DNA from: Cercospora beticola
Lineage: Eukaryota; Ascomycota; Dothideomycetes; Mycosphaerellales; Mycosphaerellaceae
DNA length: 64,000 bases
Direction: 5' to 3'
NCBI RefSeq assembly: GCF_033473495.1
Contig: NC_088938.1
Coordinates: 1,984,001 to 2,048,000, forward strand
Both the position numbers and the translations under genes were made by a program. Under the pieces are notes generated by a model. The model was not told the origin of the DNA, made no database searches, and was given only the letters and a program-made list of their open reading frames with translations. Of the stretch, positions 58,391 through 64,000 are shown one piece after another; within the stretch, counting starts at the first letter, position 1; each line of letters begins with the position of its first letter.

Positions 58391-60170
58391 CAAAAACAAT
58401 CGTTCGCAGCCATGGCTCCCACTCGACAACAACATCGGAAGAGGACTGCACTCCTCAGTGCGAGAGAAGTTATGGTGTAGTGGTATCGCCAAGCGCTCTG
58501 TACGAACCGAACGACTTACTGACTCGGCCAATGAGCCATGGACGATTGTTCGGAGTGAATCTATTGGCCTGTTAAATGGAAGCTGGTTGCAAACAAGAGA
58601 GGCTGCTTGCATGCAGGATTTCACCTCAAAAGTGCGTGCGACGTTTGCGCGAAAAAAAGGGACGGTATGGAGGCAAAAATGATAAAACGAATCGTCGCCA
58701 ACTCACAGCTTTCTGACCAAACAAGAAGCCATGGGAGAGGAAGCTTATTAACTCACTTCGTCTTGACTGTTGAGATGTGTGTCAGGCATTCGATCTGAAG
58801 AGAACAAACGACTTACTGATTTGACTATGGTGCCAGCGACGATTGTTGACATTCCGAGACAGCTGAATGCTATATAGACCCTCCGATTGAAGTAGAAGCT
58901 GTTGTGATATAATGAGACGGTAGAAAATGAGGGACGCAACGACAAAAAGGAGAGTAGTAAAGTGGAACACAGATCGCCGTTGTCCAAAGGCTCGCTCGCA
59001 CCGAAATGGACAAATTATGTATGAACGTCAATGACGCCGGCTGCATTAAGAGAATGTAAAATGCTATGTACGCTGAAAGAGAGCGGAATTTCTGTCCTAC
59101 GAAAGGAGGTGACAGTGCTGCAAAAAGAAGAGAACAACAAAACAAATCGCCGTCGGCTAGAATCTTTCCAGACAAAGAGTGGACTAAGGCGCGATATAAG
59201 TGATTTGATCGTGCCGAGAGTTCACGCTACAAGTTATCAGGCACGCGACTGGTAAGGCCGAGCGACTTACTGACTAGACTAATGAGCCGCCGACGATCGT
59301 TGGATGTGGACCGTATGAGATACTATACAATGCCTCCCTAAGCCTGGGAATGAGAGAGATAACAAGGACTCACGCCGTGGAAGAATAAAGGCCTCCAATG
59401 GGGTCAAAGGGTCGATCGGGAGGCAAAAAGACAAAACGTATCGCCGCCGAGCCGAAGCCTGTGGAAGGCGAACACTCAAGAACATCAACAGGATTTTTTG
59501 ATCGTTTCGTAGTGCTCACAACATATGTGTCAGGCATTCGACCCGGAGCAATCGAACCACTTAATGACTCAGCTAAAGAGTCGACGACGATTGTTCGAGA
59601 TGAAAGTGATTTCGATCGTATGTAAAGGCAGGATAGCTTAGAGTGCAAGAGAAAGAATAGACTCGGGGAAGAGGGTCTATTGAAAGACAAGGCTATGCTT
59701 CGATCTGGAGTGTCCACTTGCGACCCAGAAGATGGAGACAGACATATTGATTCGAATGCCCTAAGAATCTGTCCCCGCAACTTGTTTCAAGGACCACGGG
59801 GAAGACGAAGTGATGATTGAGCGATCATGAAAGACAATCACCTAGTGGTGTTATTAGCATGGCCGAGACAGGCTACTCCTGTCACCAGACATATAACCAT
59901 AAGATCACTGCAGCTGTACTCCACAACATCGATCCGCGCAAAGGCAAAGCAATCTTCCGCAATGAAACGGTTCGACTAAAACTCAAAGTGAACGCCGCCA
60001 GAGCAAAACAATCGCTGCTCGGACGCAGACTGCTACGATGGGTTCAAGGTATTCGAACCAGGGATAGTCTCTGTTCCATGTCTACGTCTCGAAGCCATTT
60101 CTACCAAGCGTCTACATCAAGCAGTTGACGACGTACTGGCTGAGCCAATGCGCCGAACAGCGATCGTTGT
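58391..60170. repeat. Degenerate array of two alternating motifs, partly inverted
   Basis: Motif A (plus strand: ACTTACTGAC ... AATGAGCC ... CGACGATTGTTCG) occurs around 58508-58554, 58804-58850, 59261-59302, 59553-59600 and 60121-60170. Motif B (plus strand: CAAAAAG...AAAACAAATCGCCGTCG) occurs around 58391-58410, 58670-58700, 58937-58980, 59110-59160, 59418-59455 and 60001-60028. A and B alternate with a spacing close to 290 bp or about twice that; 58.85-59.25 kb is irregular. The core CGACGATTGTT of A is nearly the reverse complement of the core of B, so each unit could fold into a hairpin. On the minus strand most A copies contain GTAAGT. Nature unknown. Confidence 0.5.
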
Positions 60171-60884
60171 CGGACTTTGATAGAACCCCCATATGAAGGT
60201 TAATTTGGCTGAAGTGAAGACGGTACAATGGTGAGAACTGCGGAAAGCAAACAACGAAAGGCCCTGGAATCCACGGTTTGATCTGAACGGTCGCTGCGGC
60301 GATGAAAAGGTCGTTTCGGGGATCGGCACGATCAGTACTCCTGGAAAGAATGATAGAATGAAGGGAAGGAAGAGAGACTATCGTGGGCAGCAAAGCAGTA
60401 TGGACAATTCTGGATACTGTCTGGAGCTCAATAATGAAGCAAGTAGCGCGATCCGTAACCTGTTCGAAGGAGTGCAATACGCACATTGCTATCATGGTAC
60501 TGCACTGACACACGTTTCGTTACCAGACAGAAAGAGAAAGCCTCGCGACGGATGAAAGCCAGTTTCAGCGTATAGCGAGCGTGGACAGCACGTTGACAGC
60601 ATGATGCGAGTACTCTTCATCCTCTCTTCGAATTCGTCGTACCGCGAGTCCCGCCGAACAGCGTGTTTGACTCCATAGCACAAGCTTCGCTAAACCATAT
60701 GATGACTGATACGACTCAAACAGACGGGCAAAGCGCCTCGTTTAGGTGATTCTGGAATGAGCGATGTCTGGTCACGACTCATCTGAACTTGCAAGCCGGA
60801 AGTAGGAGGAGTGTCGTTCCGTGAGGACTGAGATGACCCCTGAAATGAGACCAGCAGCTGTACGCCTCGCAAGGAAGGGAAGGA

Positions 60885-60916
60885 GAGAGGACCTTTGCTA
60901 GAGAGGACCTTTGCTA
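60885..60916. repeat. 16-bp perfect tandem duplication
   Basis: GAGAGGACCTTTGCTA occurs twice head to tail (60885-60900, 60901-60916). Probably a recent slippage event. Confidence 0.7.
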
Positions 60917-63900
60917 GGCAAAGGAAGCTCATCGGAACGGGTTCCTAAAGTCGAGTACGCGACATGCTGTCTAACTCAAGCATTCAGCGGATGGTTCTGG
61001 CCGGAACATTGTTTGTTCACGGGCTTGCCGGAGTCGAGGGTCTGTTTGTTCATCATTTGTCTCGCGAATGGCGATGACGCGGACCAGACGAAGGACTGCT
61101 CCCTTGATGTCCTTGCGCATGAGTCTGCACTGGAATCGAATGGAGCTCATCACGAGAGATGTGACGTGAAGCTCCGCTATCCAAACTGGAGCACACGACA
61201 CCTGCTGGGCTTTCAATTCTTGACACGAGAATTCTGCGAGTCTCTTGCGCGTCGACGCTGGGTAGCGATGGGACTCGAAATTATCTCATTTCAACTTCGG
61301 CGAGCGCTCCGTCAGCACAGCTTGAGGGTGACTGTACGAGCTGGCGGGCGACACAGCAGACAGACCCTGCGACCTTGCGTTCTGAGGTGTTCTGAACGGC
61401 CGAGCATTGACTTGTTCATTTCGGTACCTGCGCAAGCGAGCCCAGTCTCGAAAGCACGCTGACTGTACTTCGTGGACGGTGAGAGCTCCGATGGAACGGG
61501 CCTGGGGTATGACATAAAGGCCATCTGAGATCATTAATTTGCCTCTGTCTTGAAATGCGCCTCCGACTTGGGGCTGCTGTGTCTTGTTCGTGCTCTAGCA
61601 ATAGATGCCAGCACCCTAGGTCGGAGGCTGAGGTAGACTTGGTCATGTGCAGCTCAAAGCCCCGAATGCCATGCCGCTATTTCCCAGGAAGTCGCAAGTC
61701 TTGTTTGGCCTTCACATTCGCACCGTTAGCCAGCAATACGTCAGCCGATAAGACGTCCTGCAGAGTCCAAGGCGCATTGAATCAGCCAGACAAAAGCCCG
61801 CGTACGCAAGGTCGTCATCAGCGGAGGATGCATGGTCCCAATGCACCATTGAAGAGTCCGAGAGTACCTGCGCTGCCACATGAGGTCGTATACCCATGTC
61901 CTCCGAAATTCACCCCGCGCCTACCTCTTCAGCCTATTGTCAATAGTCAGCGACCGCGTTGATTTTAGTGGACAGGGATTCCCATAGGGCTCGCGGCCGC
62001 TGGGCCCTGATGTTTCATAATCCCGGTCAAGATCCTTGTGGACCGATGTCTAGCCTGGCCGATTGTGCCTGAGGATCACCTGGGTGGTTTGCAGTAGCGG
62101 ATCACCAGATTGCGACATGGAATTTTGGAACTGGCTGACGATCGAGAATGAACGCTGGGGTCTTGCTGGGGTTGAAGTGTGGAAACGCCTGTCTCTGGAG
62201 CGACCGCACTTGCTACAGTCTTGATCACGCAGATGAGTGCGCAATGTTCATGTGCAATAAACCGCCGCTTGTCTTGTGGCCTGCTCCTGCTCTGATATTT
62301 TGGGGCGTGTCACCAAGCGCATCGGCGCCAGAAAGTCGGCGTCATAGTAGCTTCTACACTCGGATCAAGTGGACGATGCGCTGTAAGGTGAAACCGACGA
62401 TGTACCCTTGGGACTCGATACATCTGACGCTAAATCCAAGAATGCAGTGGCATTGAAGAAGCGGACTTGTGTCGTAATCGTGCCAATGTGGAATTCCATA
62501 CTGCATGGGCAAGGTGTCGGAATATTCACCTCGACAACTGCCTTGTCAAGAAATCCGGCTTGCATGTGGTTAATTCTCTGGAGGGCTTCCTACGCTGGCG
62601 CCGAGGTTTGCATTACCCGATGGCTGATCGTCGGGGGACTGGATGCCCATCAGAGCACACATGCTCCCGCGGTCGTGAGAACGCACAGCAGAGGTATCGA
62701 TGATCGAAGACGTGAGGTGTGCTCGTATTCCAGTCGGAGGCTGGCCTCAGGGTCAAAGTTGAATGGCGACAAAGTGGCCTGAACCTTGAAAGCTTCAATG
62801 GTTGAAAGTCCAAGAGCATAAGAATTTCCCTCCAGATAACTTGGCCCTCGGCAGCGGCATGGCCCAATTACCGTGGTTTTGGGAGACAGCTCGATTCTCC
62901 GCCGATCTTGGTGTCGACGGTGCGTCTTTTTGGGAAATGCTCGACCACGTTCTTGCAATCAACGTGAAGCAGCTAGTGAGCGGGAGTGGAGATTGGACAA
63001 GAACCTACCTCATCATTAGCGAACTGCATGCCGATGTGTCTCTGTACCAGCAGGAGATAGCAAAGTGGTGATCAGCCTTGACACTATTGCAGTATAACGA
63101 GCGCCGCTGGAGGAACCTGGTCACTGGGAGGTGTAGCGCGCCTCTGTCCTGGGCACTGGGCGCAAACATGAATGTGGTGCCAGTGACGTAGAGGGAGCCA
63201 GTGGAACACGCTCAAGCTCTATGAACAAGGTCGCTGCGCGGCACAATTGTCGGGTTGTGTGTCAGCAATAGCGCAATTATGAAGGGTACCGTTCTCCCAA
63301 AACTGCGAAACGAATCACCACGAGTGCACATTGTATCATGCCCCGCGCCAGACTTCCTTTTCTCGCTGTTCGCCTGGATGCCGCATCGGGGCTGATCATA
63401 GACATGGCAGTCGCACTCTTGACTGGCCCAGAGGATCGGTGACGAGCGAAGAAAGGACACGATGTGCTCGGATCCTGAATATTTCCGTAGCAGAACAAGA
63501 ATGTGCCGAAGATGAGCAGCACGCCATTGGTAGGGCTGGAACAGATGGTCCCGTGAGATTCTTGAGCTCTGGCGCGAGTAAAGCCTGTGAAGGCGACACA
63601 CTGGTGCAATACACGCTCTGAGCAGGCGTAGGGCTGCGTGTTACGTCGTAATGACTTGTAGCTGAGCGGGTTGATTGTCAACACGTATGCGTGTTCGTCA
63701 AATATGCTGTTTCATGACATCCGCAGATCCTAGCGTAGTGCACGAGCGAATGCTGAACATGACATGCATTCGCATGGATATGTGGTTGCTGGCCAGGATT
63801 AAGGCTGTGCTCGGATTGAGAGGCTGCTTGAGTGTCCAGGATGTGGCCTTTATTGCTTGCTACAAAGTACGCGTTGTCCTGAGCTCTGAAGCAACTCATA

Positions 63901-64000
63901 ATCTCTCAGGCCCAGAGGCACCAGCGGCCGTCGAAATTGGACGTGTGAGTGAGACCAACAACCAGCAGTCAGGAACTGCCTGTACCGCTGGAACGGTTTG

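Larger units (their letters stand above)
58090..64000. other. 5.9-kb stretch without a convincing gene
   Basis: No family, no consistent spliced model. The frame at 60911-61462 begins with TTG and has no motif; 61555-61962 is Pro/Arg-rich with no relatives I recognise. The region holds the two-motif array at 58391-60170 and a perfect 16-bp tandem duplication (60885-60916). Confidence 0.45.

Noticed and set aside
58365..58682. Coding frames in the repeat array (for example 58365-58682 plus, 59370-59780 minus)
   Set aside because: Their mutual similarity is explained by the underlying DNA repeat; frames are short, lie on both strands and have no known domain.
58660..58730. C/D-box snoRNA in motif B (ATGATAA ... 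CTGA)
   Set aside because: Boxes do not match consensus well, the interval is only about 40 bases, and other B copies lack them.
60030..60062. tRNA B-box-like GGTTCAAGGTATTCGAACC
   Set aside because: It is a short palindrome; no A-box or cloverleaf can be placed around it.
58391..60170. CRISPR array
   Set aside because: Eukaryotic context; motifs are degenerate, alternate in two types and are spaced near 290 bp, unlike CRISPR repeats.
60911..61462. 183-residue plus-strand frame
   Set aside because: Begins with TTG, has no motif, and overlaps equally long frames on the other strand.

Overview
The window is nuclear DNA of a filamentous ascomycete. The evidence is short GT-AG introns (about 50-110 bp) with CTAAC/CTGAC-like branch sites, fungal single-copy genes (SEC23, SWC4, COQ2, an ECM25-like RhoGAP, asparagine synthetase), a HET-domain gene, and a transposon block carrying repeat-induced point mutation (RIP: CpA to TpA on both strands). 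Protein flavour and the AT-rich RIP block suggest Dothideomycetes (Mycosphaerellales/Capnodiales-like); that placement is inference.

Layout. 1-1.76 kb: 3' part of a PNGase A-family gene running off the left edge. 1.76-6.05 kb: gene-free, with a cluster of TAACGAT/ATCGTTA palindromes at 2.55-2.87 kb. 6.05-17.72 kb: a nested transposon complex. A minus-strand Copia-type LTR element (230-bp LTRs TGTTG...CAACA, 5-bp target duplication ATCTC) is interrupted by a 678-bp miniature LTR element (158-bp LTRs, duplication GAATC). A roughly 5-kb plus-strand Tad1-like LINE sits 22 bp inside the right LTR, with a 14-bp duplication. All three are RIP-mutated, to visibly different degrees. 17.7-21.7 kb: gene-free.

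21.7-58.1 kb is gene-rich: JmjC/zf-4CXXC_R1 protein (-), COQ2 (+), a hypothetical protein (+), a five-exon carboxylesterase (+), HSP31/DJ-1-like (+), a long coiled-coil protein (+), a GPI-anchored Cys-rich protein (+), an aldo-keto reductase (-), a small hypothetical protein (+), SWC4 (+, short N-terminus), a HET protein (+), CRAL-TRIO-like/RhoGAP (-), asparagine synthetase (+), an archaeal-type dUTPase (+), an SRPK-like kinase with an apparent frameshift (-), and SEC23 (+). JmjC/COQ2, RhoGAP/ASN and kinase/SEC23 are divergent pairs sharing upstream regions; the ASN side carries a Gcn4/CPC1-type TGAGTCA. No operon-like or biosynthetic clustering is evident: these are mostly unrelated housekeeping genes.

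58.1-64.0 kb has no convincing gene, but 58.39-60.17 kb holds a degenerate array of two alternating motifs that are partly inverted copies of each other. It is the least explained non-transposon structure here.

Exon boundaries were assigned by eye from GT-AG sites, phase and family conservation. No searches were run.
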